A stretch of 64,000 bases of DNA from Apricaphanius iberus (lineage: Eukaryota; Chordata; Actinopteri; Cyprinodontiformes; Aphaniidae), in the NCBI GenBank assembly GCA_028564705.1, contig JAPXFQ010000189.1, forward strand, positions 2,755,501-2,819,500. Direction: 5' to 3'. Position numbers and translations under genes: made by a program. Positions within the stretch are counted from its first letter, which is position 1, and each line of letters starts with the position of its first letter. Shown here piece after piece: positions 25,601-31,900 of this stretch. The notes under the pieces are model-generated. The model was not told the DNA's origin and did not search any database. It saw nothing but the letters and a program-made list of their open reading frames with translations.

Positions 25601-26245
25601 AATAATCCTATACTGTCCCACATAGGGGAAATTCAACTGTAACAACATCAAGGTGACAGGTAATATAATCATTGGATTTACACAAAGAAAAGTATAAAAA
25701 CAGAATTCGGCAATTAAGAATAATAAAATTACAAAACCAGAATACAGTGCAGTTAAAAAAAAGTGGCATACTTAGATTATAATGTGCAACTGAGGAGGAT
25801 AATTTAAAAAGAATTAAATGGCTTCAGAGTGGTTAAGTATGAACTTTTCTCCTAAATGTTTACTCCTCTACTACAACTTATCCCAGTATCAGTATTATAC
25901 TGACATTTCTCAGTGTTAATCAGAAGAATCAAAGTTTACAAACTGTGGTCAGTTTAGGCAATCATAGAAAAATAAGAAAAAATAAACATGAACACCAATT
26001 TACATGATTTGGTTTTACTGTTGAGATTTTTCTTTACAATTCATTCTTAAACCTAACTTTGAGAACCTGTAATCTGGAGCCATGTTTGACTCAGATGCTC
26101 ATCATGTAAATATTCCTCCCCCTCCCTTCACTGTGTTGCAGGCGTTGTTCAGGGAGGCAGCGTCTCCTCCATTTGCACTCAGATCATGACCATCGTGGAG
26201 CACGAGCAGAATAAAGTCCTCTGGATTCCTGATGGAGCACCATAG
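1511..26245 (+). CDS. dlg5: dlg5 (discs large homolog 5), 3' part, 12 exons
   Basis: DLG5 is a cortical MAGUK scaffold tied to epithelial polarity, N-cadherin delivery and Hippo/Hedgehog signalling. Exons at 1511-1673, 1754-1887, 3545-3703, 4024-4207, 4485-4633, 4868-5038, 6232-6428, 7721-7864, 7995-8122, 10604-10713, 14072-14181 and 26142-26245 join in one frame: 1 + 1752 nt, or 583 codons plus TAG. Domains in order are a PDZ with loop PLGISI (exons 1-2), a linker rich in Ser/Thr/Pro (exon 3), a PDZ with loop ELGVQI (exons 4-5), SH3 (exons 5-6), a basic hook region RRSFFRRRVKHKRSGSKDGK (exon 7) and a GK-like domain (exons 8-12). The GK P-loop is replaced by LGPLVEACKD, so nucleotide phosphotransfer is not expected, as is usual in MAGUKs. 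The C terminus is KVLWIPDGAP. The N-terminal half lies outside the window. Whether this is dlg5a or dlg5b is not resolved. Confidence 0.95.
1754..1887 (+). CDS. dlg5: dlg5 exon: second half of the penultimate PDZ
   Basis: The acceptor is tttgtttgcag and the donor is CAGG/gtacgc. The exon starts in phase 0 and leaves two bases. It encodes FNGINLRNANEQQARLVIGQ and then ILAQYNPHMFQLGNHSRSG, the helix B and final strand of the PDZ fold. This region is very close to vertebrate DLG5 as I know it. Confidence 0.93.
1994..2493 (-). mobile_element. Deleted Tc1-like transposon (copy 1 of a family)
   Basis: About 500 bp flanked by inverted ends reading gaccaaaggtttggacacac on the left and its near complement on the right. 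Inside, on the minus strand, is only the C-terminal transposase remnant: DLNP, then E(L)NRR-type residues followed by a QSNGWLL-like tail, interrupted by substitutions. It is an internally deleted Tc1-like copy. A second copy of the family is at 42910-43442. Confidence 0.75.
2502..2535. repeat. (TG)n(TA)n microsatellite
   Basis: A short TG tract passes into about a dozen TA units directly beside the right end of the deleted Tc1 element. TA runs are common landing sites for Tc1 elements, which target TA. Confidence 0.9.
2536..3544. other. dlg5 intron, no further feature
   Basis: An AT-rich intron remainder between exons 1754-1887 and 3545-3703. I see no exon, RNA gene or clear repeat boundary. 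Confidence 0.6.
3545..3703 (+). CDS. dlg5: dlg5 exon: inter-PDZ linker
   Basis: The acceptor is gatttctcttag and the donor is TTTCAG/gtcgtg. The exon completes a Gly codon from the previous exon. It encodes a low-complexity linker with residues SAVDTLSEPDEGTMTPPSRQ and then TTPATSPHNSF. The Ser/Thr-Pro-rich composition fits a disordered phospho-acceptor linker. It keeps the frame between the two PDZ exon pairs. Confidence 0.88.
4024..4207 (+). CDS. dlg5: dlg5 exon: last PDZ, first part
   Basis: The acceptor is tttaatttcag and the donor is TTGGAG/gtaaac. The exon encodes EPRMVRLKRTDAELGVQICG and then PDGLLPGDLILE. The carboxylate-binding loop is ELGVQI in place of the classical GLGF. It ends on a complete codon. 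Confidence 0.94.
4485..4633 (+). CDS. dlg5: dlg5 exon: end of the last PDZ and lead into SH3
   Basis: The acceptor is actttctttcag and the donor is ATCAG/gtgcgc. The exon encodes YNGVSMKNKTKEDAYLEMLK, which closes the PDZ fold, followed by the linker GDGFFIR that opens the SH3 domain. Confidence 0.94.
4868..5038 (+). CDS. dlg5: dlg5 exon: SH3 domain
   Basis: The acceptor is tattttgtcag and the donor is TACAT/gtaagt. The exon encodes the ALYERV start, ELSFKRDDILYVEDTLPNGN and WQLDENAQRLKKGQIPSKYM, a MAGUK-type SH3 core. The last codon (Met) is split with the next exon. Confidence 0.95.
5039..6231. repeat. dlg5 intron with hAT-like terminal sequences
   Basis: The intron between SH3 and hook exons. 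The left part, about 5055-5150, starts agggctaaacaattgattgc and carries alternating Ca-poor/AT-rich sequence typical of hAT termini. A related gggctg motif recurs near 6090. The middle (5490-5910) is richer in GC than its surroundings. I could not define matching ends, so the class is tentative. I see no exon. Confidence 0.35.
6232..6428 (+). CDS. dlg5: dlg5 exon: hook/basic linker between SH3 and GK
   Basis: The acceptor is gtgtctctcag and the donor is CCAGATG/gtgaga. The exon encodes MDQEFYRRQGLADMKDENGT and the strongly basic SFFRRRVKHKRSGSKDGKDL, then DTISTDSLPIPD. In MAGUKs this hook segment modulates SH3-GK packing. Confidence 0.95.
6580..7480 (+). pseudogene. Decayed Tc1-like transposon (family A)
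   Basis: The dlg5 intron 6429-7720 is mostly filled by an old Tc1-like copy. Recognisable parts in order are a terminal segment near 6585-6650 (aattttatgtaatagaccag), a transposase start region near 6835-7010, and the DDE-end region near 7085-7200, where the frame reads NPIDNLLQDLKIAL-like. An opposite terminal segment follows around 7280-7470. Many indels and stops remove all coding capacity. The assignment rests on similarity to fish Tc1 elements whose ends read gccttgcaaaagtattcat. Confidence 0.65.
7721..7864 (+). CDS. dlg5: dlg5 exon: start of the GK-like domain
   Basis: The acceptor is gtccttctcag and the donor is CTGCCTG/gtgagt. The exon encodes GMTLMYQRVQKVDCSSPRPL, then LILGPLVEACKDLLVTEAPA and FCRC. 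The expected kinase P-loop GxxGxGK is absent, so the domain is a binding module, not an enzyme. Confidence 0.95.
7995..8122 (+). CDS. dlg5: dlg5 exon: GK-like domain, middle
   Basis: The acceptor is ttccaatctag and the donor is GAGATG/gtaaat. The exon encodes EIMKASQQAIERGVKDCVFI, then DYKRRSGHFDVTTVASIKEI. The block DYKRRSGHFDVTTV is among the most conserved parts of DLG5. Confidence 0.95.
8391..8490. mobile_element. Terminal fragment of Tc1-like family A
   Basis: The sequence tgccttgcagaagtattcac begins an inverted-terminal-repeat segment of about 100 bp. No transposase remnant follows, so this looks like a solo terminus or strongly deleted copy. Confidence 0.6.
9728..10175. mobile_element. 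Probable MITE with aaaggggacatat ends
   Basis: About 450 bp begins ttaaaggggacatatcag and ends in a weak inverted counterpart around 10155-10175 (cataattttccccct). The same terminal motif bounds a larger copy at 61594-62616. The ends are too diverged to define a target duplication. Confidence 0.45.
10225..10480 (+). mobile_element. MITE-like deletion derivative of Tc1 family A
   Basis: A sequence corresponding to the family A 5' region in inverted form (ttctgagaacttcacagaat, tatttatactggattttatt) runs directly into the family's 3' end. There, ggggctgaatgcacacc and aacatgacaaaatgtaaaat are recognisable. There is no open frame. Confidence 0.55.
10552..10566. repeat. C15 homopolymer in a splice-acceptor region
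   Basis: Fifteen consecutive C residues end 37 nt before the acceptor AG of the dlg5 exon at 10604. The tract extends the pyrimidine-rich region of the 3' splice site. The opposite strand carries a G15 run. Confidence 0.95.
10604..10713 (+). CDS. dlg5: dlg5 exon: GK-like domain, continued
   Basis: The acceptor is attctttcatag and the donor is ATAAA/gtgagt. The exon encodes DCHCLLDIAPHAIERLHSVH, then IYPIVIFIRYKNAKQIK. An upstream AG at 10578-10579 would add 24 nt ending in an in-frame TAG, so only the 10604 start keeps the frame. Confidence 0.95.
10961..11326. mobile_element. Non-autonomous hAT-like element with gggatgcacc ends
   Basis: About 365 bp starts gggatgcaccaataccgata and ends with a degraded inverted form near ggggtatcatccgta. 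Subterminal arrays of tatcggtatcg-type repeats are present in both orientations. Flanks ttaaat and ttaaatt may be the remains of an 8 bp duplication. There is no open frame. Confidence 0.65.
11327..12739. other. dlg5 intron, largely unassigned
   Basis: I see no exon. Part of 11530-11640 resembles the terminal region of Tc1 family A. The part at 11960-12230 is less AT-rich and non-repetitive, with clustered E-box-like cagctg words. I record it as a possible conserved non-coding segment without further support. Confidence 0.35.
12740..13310 (+). pseudogene. Decayed Tc1-like transposon (family A), second half
   Basis: From about 12760 the sequence follows the Tc1 transposase order. It has a KSGKQ-like stretch, then tctggtcagatgaccaaaaa. 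At 12950-12990 are residues equivalent to the conserved HGDGSIMVW block. A terminal repeat segment near 13190-13300 (ttacataaaatctta, aaaagttcaagggttaggag) follows. Frameshifts and stops are frequent. Confidence 0.65.
13394..13940 (+). mobile_element. PIF/Harbinger-type MITE, copy 1
   Basis: A 547 bp element has inverted ends gaccctgtccacacgtagcc and ggctacgtgtggacatggcc. Flanking TTA direct repeats lie at 13391-13393 and 13941-13943. A TTA/TAA 3 bp duplication is typical of PIF/Harbinger. The body is GC-richer than the intron. It contains no transposase. A reverse-oriented copy is at 15852-16401. Confidence 0.85.
14072..14181 (+). CDS. dlg5: dlg5 exon: GK-like domain, C-terminal helix region
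   Basis: The acceptor is ttttcccctcag and the donor is TTCACAG/gttggt. The exon encodes EQKDPLYLRDKLSQKHSKEQ, then FEAAQKIEQEYSRFFT. It enters with one base to complete a Lys codon and leaves one base for the final exon 12 kb away. Confidence 0.95.
14182..15851. other. Last dlg5 intron, left part; internal diverged duplication
   Basis: I see no exon. A segment of about 90 bp around 15085-15175 (gaaactcctcagagatgact, atatctacaatt) recurs in diverged form at 15663-15745 in the same orientation. This suggests a tandemly duplicated or composite element. The stretch 15380-15520 has CpG-rich words unlike the surroundings. The class is unknown. Confidence 0.4.
15852..16401 (-). mobile_element. PIF/Harbinger-type MITE, copy 2 (inverted)
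   Basis: A 550 bp element is the diverged reverse complement of the copy at 13394-13940. It begins ggccatgtccatacgttgcc and ends ctacgtgtggacagggcc. TAA direct repeats flank it at 15849-15851 and 16402-16404. It has no coding capacity. The two copies face each other across 1.9 kb. Confidence 0.85.
16778..18396 (-). mobile_element. Complete Tc1/mariner transposon, DD38E (Intruder-like)
   Basis: A 1619 bp element sits between TA dinucleotides (16776-16777 and 18397-18398). Perfect 27 bp terminal inverted repeats lie at 16778-16804 and 18370-18396, both starting cactaccgttcaaaag when read inwards. It encodes one uninterrupted transposase on the minus strand (16940-17983). The identical ends, exact TA duplication and intact frame argue for recent insertion into the last dlg5 intron, antisense to the gene. 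Confidence 0.95.
16940..17983 (-). CDS. Tc1-like transposase, intact, 347 aa
   Basis: This is a cut-and-paste transposase that binds the element ends and inserts at TA. Residues 1-110 form paired helix-turn-helix domains (REIAKKLKISYNGVYYSL, then a GRPR hook at 59-62). The catalytic core has D154 in LWTDESKFEVFG, the VKHGGGNVMVWGCFG block (186-200), D244 in ILQQDNDPKHTS and E283 in LNPVELLWEQLD. By my count 38 residues separate D244 and E283, longer than the 34 of classical Tc1/Sleeping Beauty. This matches the DD38E 'Intruder' subgroup described in fishes. The length is normal, and there are no stops or frameshifts. The ATG at 17983 gives MARKRELS, the usual Tc1 start. Confidence 0.95.
   Translation of the reverse strand: MARKRELSSETRQSILVLRNEGYSMREIAKKLKISYNGVYYSLQRTAQTGSNQSRKRSGRPRCTTEQEDKYIRVSSLRNRRLTGPQLASSLNSTRKTPVSTSTVKRRLRDSGLQGRVAKKKPYLRLANKRKRLRWAKEHRHWTEEDWKKVLWTDESKFEVFGSQRRTFVRRRTTEKMLEECLTPSVKHGGGNVMVWGCFGAGKVGDLYRVKGILNKEGYHSILQRHAIPSGQRLIGANFILQQDNDPKHTSKLCKNYLEKKQAAGILSVMEWPAQSQDLNPVELLWEQLDRMVRKKCPSNQSKLWELLLEAWGAISPDYLNKLTARMPKVCNAVIAANGGFFDESKV
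18397..19540. other. Intron segment, GC-mixed, unassigned
   Basis: I see no exon or repeat class that I can name. The stretch 18500-18860 has many CpG words and open frames, but translations such as the one from 18384 start inside the transposon end and match no family known to me. It may be another transposon body interrupted by the Tc1 element. Confidence 0.35.
19541..20365 (-). pseudogene. L2/Rex1-type LINE 3' end, minus strand
   Basis: Read on the minus strand, the segment starts with reverse-transcriptase C-terminal sequence: LLQLNSDKTEIIVFGP, LRNLGVIMD and STAFYILKNIA near 20356-20105. It continues through RLDYYDGLLTGLSKRAVRQL and QNAAARVL around 20060-19960, then GRGLLVVPRINNKHGEAAFQ, and ends in a 3' UTR. 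The 3' end reads attgccttgtgtatgaatcg and closes in a TTGCC-type simple repeat at 19541-19555. Stops and frameshifts break the frame, so this is a 5'-truncated dead copy. Confidence 0.8.
20366..23830 (-). other. Unassigned interval; possible internal region of an LTR element
   Basis: No gene product is recognised over 3.4 kb. On the minus strand a purine-rich tract at about 20600-20612 (aggaaaagggggat) resembles a polypurine tract. A canonical donor (attgcg/gtaagtc) lies near 22488. The interval 23200-23640 is GC-rich, with open frames on both strands that match nothing I know. If the LTR call at 23831 is right, this is a largely non-coding or decayed interior. No second LTR was found. Confidence 0.3.
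23831..24405 (-). repeat. Candidate LTR, minus strand
   Basis: Read on the minus strand, about 575 bp starts tgtggtgttattc and ends aattcaaca, giving TG..CA borders. It contains a TATA-box-like gtctataaaag near 24030 and an AATAAA signal followed by a T-rich stretch near 23910. Just downstream is aatggtgaccttgac, similar to a tRNA primer-binding site. All parts are in the correct order for an LTR followed by a leader. The partner LTR and gag/pol are not recognisable, so the element type is open. Confidence 0.45.
24412..25227 (+). pseudogene. Broken Tc1-like transposon, 3' half
   Basis: A 5'-truncated Tc1-like copy ends at ccaacaattttgtccacg with a TA at 25228-25229. A reading frame from 24623 to 25009 encodes the distal DDE core: SRVLQQENDPKHTAK, then FMSPDLNPIEHL, stop, KELKRAVWKRHPSNRKQLEQ and SLIDSYRNHLIAVIASKG. 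One TGA (24830-24832) replaces the usual Trp codon after NPIEHL. The second catalytic Asp of QQD is Glu. Both defects make it inactive. Upstream transposase sequence carries further stops. Confidence 0.85.
25230..26141. other. Last dlg5 intron, right end
   Basis: I see no exon or definable element. The pyrimidine-rich stretch attcctccccctcccttcac at 26112-26131 supplies the acceptor tract of the final exon. Confidence 0.5.
26142..26245 (+). CDS. dlg5: dlg5 last coding exon
   Basis: The acceptor is cactgtgttgcag. The exon completes a Gly codon and encodes VVQGGSVSSICTQIMTIVEH, then EQNKVLWIPDGAP and a TAG stop. The frame joins precisely to the exon ending at 14181. The C-terminal block is the expected end of DLG5, with a variable last few residues. 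Confidence 0.95.
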
Positions 26246-28200
26246 GGATTTTGTCCCTCTACGTCCCACTCACACTTATGTAGCATTTTTTTTAAATCGT
26301 AGGGTGCACAATAAATCGCAGACGGTCCGTTAACATCTAAAGGCTTACTCACTTTTACAAACATCAGCATAGGTGATGGTAAAATTGCAATATTCCTTCA
26401 GTAGTGATTTACTGAGCAGCAGATAGATTTGTTTACACTAGTATTTGATACTTGAATGTTCTGTTTTCCCTCAGCAGTGATAGCAATCCTTAAATTCCTT
26501 TTTTGTTGCCATAAATATTTGGACCACAGTGAAGACCATATTCCTGAAGTGATGGACTAGATTACAATGTTCTCCTCTTCTATTTATATGCATTTTCTTG
26601 TTTGATTTTGTCTAATTATTAGGAAGAATATTTTCCTTTTTAATGTAGTAATTTATAGAGGAGAAAAAGTTCCTTCCTTATATTTTTTGTGGTGTGAAGG
26701 TTCCCTTTTCATTTCAGTTATCATAAATAACATTGTGCCAAGCCAGGTTTTATTTGTTTGTCATGGAAAGCAGCAGGTTTTCTGGTTTCAAGACTATCTC
26801 CTTGCTTTTGTCCTTTCAATTCTGTCTGTATATTTTTTCTTTGTCAAATGAAATTTAAAGAAGGGACTATTTTTATTTTAAATATTATGGATGGATTTCT
26901 GTCAGTTAAAAACATTCAGATTGATTAGATTGCTTTTACTTGCCACTGATCAAGAGGTACAACGAAATTAAGTTTACAGTACAACCTGTCCAATCCAGGT
27001 TACTGAAGGGCATGCAGCCACCGAGCGGCACTCCCATGTATGTATCAAAGGTACCTTGTCATTCATCCTGGCACATTTCCTCTTAAATAAAACACACGAT
27101 AAGTTGAAGGTTAATATTTCCTTAAAAAATAATAAAAAACTAATTATCGTTTATGAATTCCAAGCATTCTGTGTTTTGTTTTTTAAAGTAGTTTTTTTTT
27201 TTTTTTTTTATCAACTCCAGAAGGCCTTTTGTTGAATTAATAGTTACTTTATTGACCACTAGAGGGGGGCAATTTATCATTTCAGAGAAAGAACCTGCTT
27301 TTTAATCACTGTGACATTTTTCAGGGAACATTTTTACTTAGTTTTGATGATTATGGCTAATGGCAAATTAAATTTCACTTTCCAAGATTTATTAAAAAAA
27401 TACTTAAATGTTTTGTTAAATCTTATGATCAAGGTAGTAGACGCCTTGACTTTTCCACCAGGTATTCATTAAGATTCTTTGTAAGCCTAAAAGAAGGGGT
27501 CAGTTCTTCTTGTCACAATCCTCTGAAGGCTGTGGTCGGTTGTACAACTGTCTTCTTAACACTAAACTTTTCAAGTATTATGTTTGGGTGTAGATTGTTT
27601 TGTGACCTTTTATTCAACCACTATCTTCCAGACAGTTGTCAAGTCACGGGGCTTCCTTAGGATTCCCCAGGTTATTAAATTTGTCTTTTTGTATCGGTCT
27701 TTGTACTATTTAATTTTCTGAGAAACATTTTCTATCTGAAATAAGCGTTGGAAATAATGTGAAAATAAGGTATAGAGCAAGTTTTATACAGGTGGCCAGT
27801 GCCCCACCTGTATTCCCCCCTATGGTGGCGCTACTGAACGAAAGATTATTTTAAAAGCTTATTTTACGGGTTTAATATTTAAAATATATTTTTAAAGAAA
27901 GGGTTGGTTGTAAATATATCACAGATACAGGTAAATACATTTTCCAAGAGTTATTGTCTGTACGTACCAAAGTTGGTCATAAAACATTGATGAATTGGTC
28001 CCTATAAATAACTGGAAACATCTACGTCTGTTGTTGATGGCTCCTCCCATCCCCGGCCAGCTACCTGTAAATCTGCGATGCCATCTTCCAGCAAATGGAT
28101 GAGACAGACGAACACTGGAACTGAAGCACAAAAATAACAAAAGACACCTTATTTTTTTGTAAAGTATTTCATTTTTTTAACGTGAGCGCATTCAACAGTG
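26246..28200. other. dlg5 3' UTR and dlg5-kcnma1 intergenic DNA
   Basis: There is no open reading frame of interest. The AT-rich part holds several AATAAA hexamers and a long T run near 27191-27210. A CTCF-like word ccactagaggggggc lies at 27256-27270. CpG content rises sharply from about 28180 onward. Confidence 0.6.
26310..26315 (+). terminator. First AATAAA after the dlg5 stop
   Basis: An AATAAA hexamer lies 65 nt after the stop codon. Others occur at 27086-27091 and 27131-27136. Which one is used cannot be told from sequence. The next gene's 5' region starts around 28200, so the 3' UTR must end within about 2 kb. Confidence 0.35.
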
Positions 28201-28704
28201 CGCAGAACAAGAGGAGCTGCTTAAAGCTGCGCCGTCAAACAAGGTGGAGGAGTGAGTGAATCATCGACTGACGAGGACAGCGTTCCCCTTTTTATCGTTT
28301 ATCGTTGATAGTAATAAGCAAACCGAGTAGACTTATAAAGAAGAATGCACGTTATTTGGAGCTTGTACATAATGCAATTTTTACGCACAGATCAAACGGA
28401 TGACGCGCAACTCAAGACGCGGACGCGCATCGTGAGGCGCACCTTGATTTAAGAAGTTTTTCTTTTCTTTTATTACTCTCATTCACTCTGCCGTCCACCC
28501 AACTTTAAGCTACCCTTCCTTTTTCGTGAATGCAGACGGGAGGTAGCGGAGAAGGAAAGAGAGGCGCGGCGACTAAATATGCCTGAGCCGCTGTGGCATC
28601 AGGGGGCGCTGGCTGGAACTCCCCGAAGCGCCTGAATCTCTCTCTCTCCGTCCGAGTTGATTTGTTTGCTCCGAGGGGCCCCCGCAGGTGACCCGAAATC
28701 CGTG
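28180..28704 (+). promoter_or_regulatory. CpG-rich kcnma1 promoter / 5' UTR
   Basis: About 520 bp rich in CG dinucleotides (for example gatgacgcgcaactcaagac and gacgcgcatcgtgaggcgca) directly precedes the kcnma1 start codon, in sharp contrast to the AT-rich flanks. I see no convincing TATA box, which fits a CpG-type neuronal/muscle promoter. The exact transcription start cannot be placed. Confidence 0.6.
28594..28612 (+). promoter_or_regulatory. CTCF-like motif in the kcnma1 5' UTR
   Basis: tggcatcagggggcgctgg closely fits the CTCF core consensus (CCASYAGRKGGCR). It lies 93 nt upstream of the ATG, between the end of dlg5 and the start of kcnma1, where an insulator would separate two differently expressed neighbours. 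This is a match by eye only. Confidence 0.5.
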
Positions 28705-28941
28705 ATGGCAAAGAAAGGGGATAAATTCAGCCCGGACCCCTCGATTCACATATCCAAGATGAATTTGGTCATTCCGTTGTCACCCGACATGCCCTGTAAC
28801 GGCAGCGGTCAGCGGATGTGGTGGGCTTTCCTTGCCTCCTCCATGGTTACTTTCTTTGGGGGGCTCTTCATTATCCTCCTGTGGAGGACCCTAAAGTACC
28901 TGTGGACTGTGTGCTGTCACTGTAACGCCAAGAAGAAAAAG
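28705..28941 (+). CDS. kcnma1: kcnma1 exon 1: N terminus, S0 and palmitoylation cluster
   Basis: The ATG at 28705 has G at -3 and +4 (gtgATGG), a good Kozak context, and no ATG lies upstream in this frame. The exon has 79 codons and the donor is AAAAAG/gtatgt. It starts [20 protein letters not shown], with none of the Gly and Ser runs of mammalian BK. Met19 in [14 protein letters not shown] lines up with the mammalian alternative start of the MDALIIPV type. S0 is essentially identical across vertebrates and binds beta/gamma subunits. TVCCHC is the known S-palmitoylation site that promotes surface expression. A KKKK stretch follows at 76-79. Confidence 0.96.
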
Positions 28942-31900
28942 GTATGTATGGTGAGGCACAACTCCGACGGGGGGGGGGGGATTTATCACGGGTTTTATTC
29001 CTGATGAGTCTTTGAGTGCATGACAACAGTGTGTCCAGTCAGTTTGATTTATAAATTGGGCTTGCAATTAAATCAGTGCAGATGCCTCCCATCAACAGAA
29101 CACAGGGCATGACTCTGAATAATGAAGTCTGCTATTCTTGGCTTAATGTGACACACTGCAACGGTGCTTAAAAAGATTTTTGCTCCCAACACTGAGGAAG
29201 GTGGAGTCTTTTCACAGTTAGATTAAACTTATATTTAACGCAGGTTGATATGAAACCTTATCGAAGATGGCACAATCCTCAGTAACAACATGACAACATG
29301 CTGATAATTCTGGTTTTAATTGACGAGTATAGAATGGTTCTCACTCTAATATAGCTTTAACTTCATTGTCCCTTGCAGAAGTATTCATTCCCCTACACAT
29401 TTTATATGGCATGATGTTTTAAGAGCAAATGTCGGTTAATTTTAGCAAAGTTTTGCCAAATTATAAATTTTAAAGAAAAAGGAATATACAAATTATAATG
29501 TGTGGTATGCATTTTTTTTAATCCTCCCTATTGTTTACAGTTGTAATGTAATGTACATTGGTGTATGTTTCTACTATCTTTGCACATTCAAGTAACCTAC
29601 TAATATTTTCCCCCTTCTTCTTTTTCAAACAAAAGAAGAAGGGGGAAAAAGACCACCATGTTTTACTGTAGGGATAGTGTGCTTAGGATGATGTGGAGGT
29701 TTACTTTTCCATCACACATAATGTTACAGAAACTCATATTGAGGGGATAGCATTCCCCCCCCCCATACAAGGATCCCCATGGCATCATACTCCCACCCTC
29801 ATGTTTCACAGCGGCGACGTTTAGGGTGTTTGTTTTATTTCTCACATGGAAGTTTGTATGTACAGGTGAAACGCCTGCAAAAGTCAATTTATTTAGGTAA
29901 TTTACCTTAAAACGTTAAACCAATATACGGAATAGACTCTTTACATTTAAAGCAAGACATCTCAAGCCTTTTATTTGTTAAAATTGATGATTATGGCTTA
30001 AAAGAAAAAAAAACAAATTCAAAATCTTAGAAAGTTAGAATATTACATGAAATCAATAAAACAAGGATGTTAAATCAAGAAATGTTGGTGCTCTGAAAAG
30101 TATAATCATGCATACAGTATGTACTCTCTCAGTACTTGGTTTGTGCTCCTTTGCATCAATCACTGCCTTAACGTGGAGTGGCATGGATGCTATCAGCCTG
30201 TTACACTGCTGAGGTGTTATGGAAGACCAGGATGCTTGAATAGCGGCCTTCAGCTCTTTTGCATTGTTTGGTATCACGTCTTTCATCTTTCTCTTGGCAA
30301 TGCTCCATTAACCCTGATCTGTCTAGCATGCTTTTTGGTCTTTACGATGTTTTTTCACTAATCTTAAATTTCTGAGGCCTTCACTGCAGCTAGATTTACA
30401 CTTTACACTGAGATAGACCATTAACCCTATTAGCAGACTTTTAAGTGCAATTAATTGTGCTAGATATTGTTTATTATTTACCTGGACAACATTTTTAAAT
30501 GCTCTGTAAACAATGTTAAAAACCATGCTTTATATTCCTTCTAAATCACTATTAATAATTATTCGATGGGGGTCTGTTAGACAAAATCCGGTTTAAAAGC
30601 ATATTGTAGCATGACTGAATGTTGGAAAGTTTTACTGAAACTACTTTTCGAAGAACTGAAATCTTTTTAGACAGTGGCTTTCATTTCAAGAAAGAGCTGT
30701 CAACAAAAACATGCAAGATAACAGTGAGTGCAAATTCTAGTTTAAAATTATTATGTCCACTCAATGAATATTTTGTTTTGTGGGTTTCCTCACAATAAAT
30801 AAAAATATGTCAGATTTGGCTCAGAGTTGTGACTACTTAATTTTTCACGCCTTTTTTTATGTTTAGCATCGCAGTCAATTAAATTCAACTTTTTTATCCT
30901 CGAAAGGGAATTAGATTGTATAGGACTTCTTATTATGCAAGTTATGTAGACAAAAACATTGTTAATCATGCATCTATGTAATCAGTTTAGTTATTTGGTA
31001 TTTTAGCCTCCAATATATATGAGAGATCCTCCACTGTGGGGGGAGATCTAATCCATCATCCCAGGAAGCACTTTCTGGGGATTTCAGGTTATTAGGGGAG
31101 CTGATGGGGAATAAAAATATTGTTGCCTGCTTAGAACAGTAGAGTGGACCGCTGAGATGTTGTTGCTTTCTCACCAGAATGCATAAATATGTAACGCTTG
31201 TACAACTTGAAGATGGAGACAACAGCACAGATTTTCTCATCTTTGATTTACGGGTTGTTTGTTGACTTGCAACTAATATTCTAAAAACATAACTGTCCAC
31301 TATTCCTTGATTTAGCATTGTTTGGGCTTGTAGCCTGCTTGTGGACTTTCTTCCTTTGAAACTTAAAAAACGAAGATGGAATGGGTGATAAATGAACTAG
31401 AAAAGGAGTATTTAGTCTCTGTTTAATTATCCTTAGATCAGACAGACATAAAACAAAAGGTCAAAAGGGATTGGCTGCTTGCAAGGTGGTGTTGACCTTT
31501 GTAGGAAGAAATATATTATTCCTGTGCTTCAGCCACTTGTTTATTTTTCCATCTACATCTACAGATGTTTTATCATCAGATAAAATGCGTAACTAACAGA
31601 AAGTAAAGAAAACATGTTCTAAGGTAGAGCTGTATTCAATTCATTCAGTGTGTTTTTTAAAAGGCCACTAGAGGTTAAAATTCCTACAATAATCATTTTG
31701 TCTGTGCATACAAATTTATTCAAACACTGTTACAGGGATACAGATAAATTCTGTTACAAACCATAACATGAATAATTTTTTTTCTTCACAAAATTAGGAT
31801 TATAATTTTTTGATTTATTGAAATTGATCCATAGTCGGAGAAATTCATTAAATAGATCCAATCGCCTAGTATGAGAATCTCAAGGAAATTTCAATCGAAC

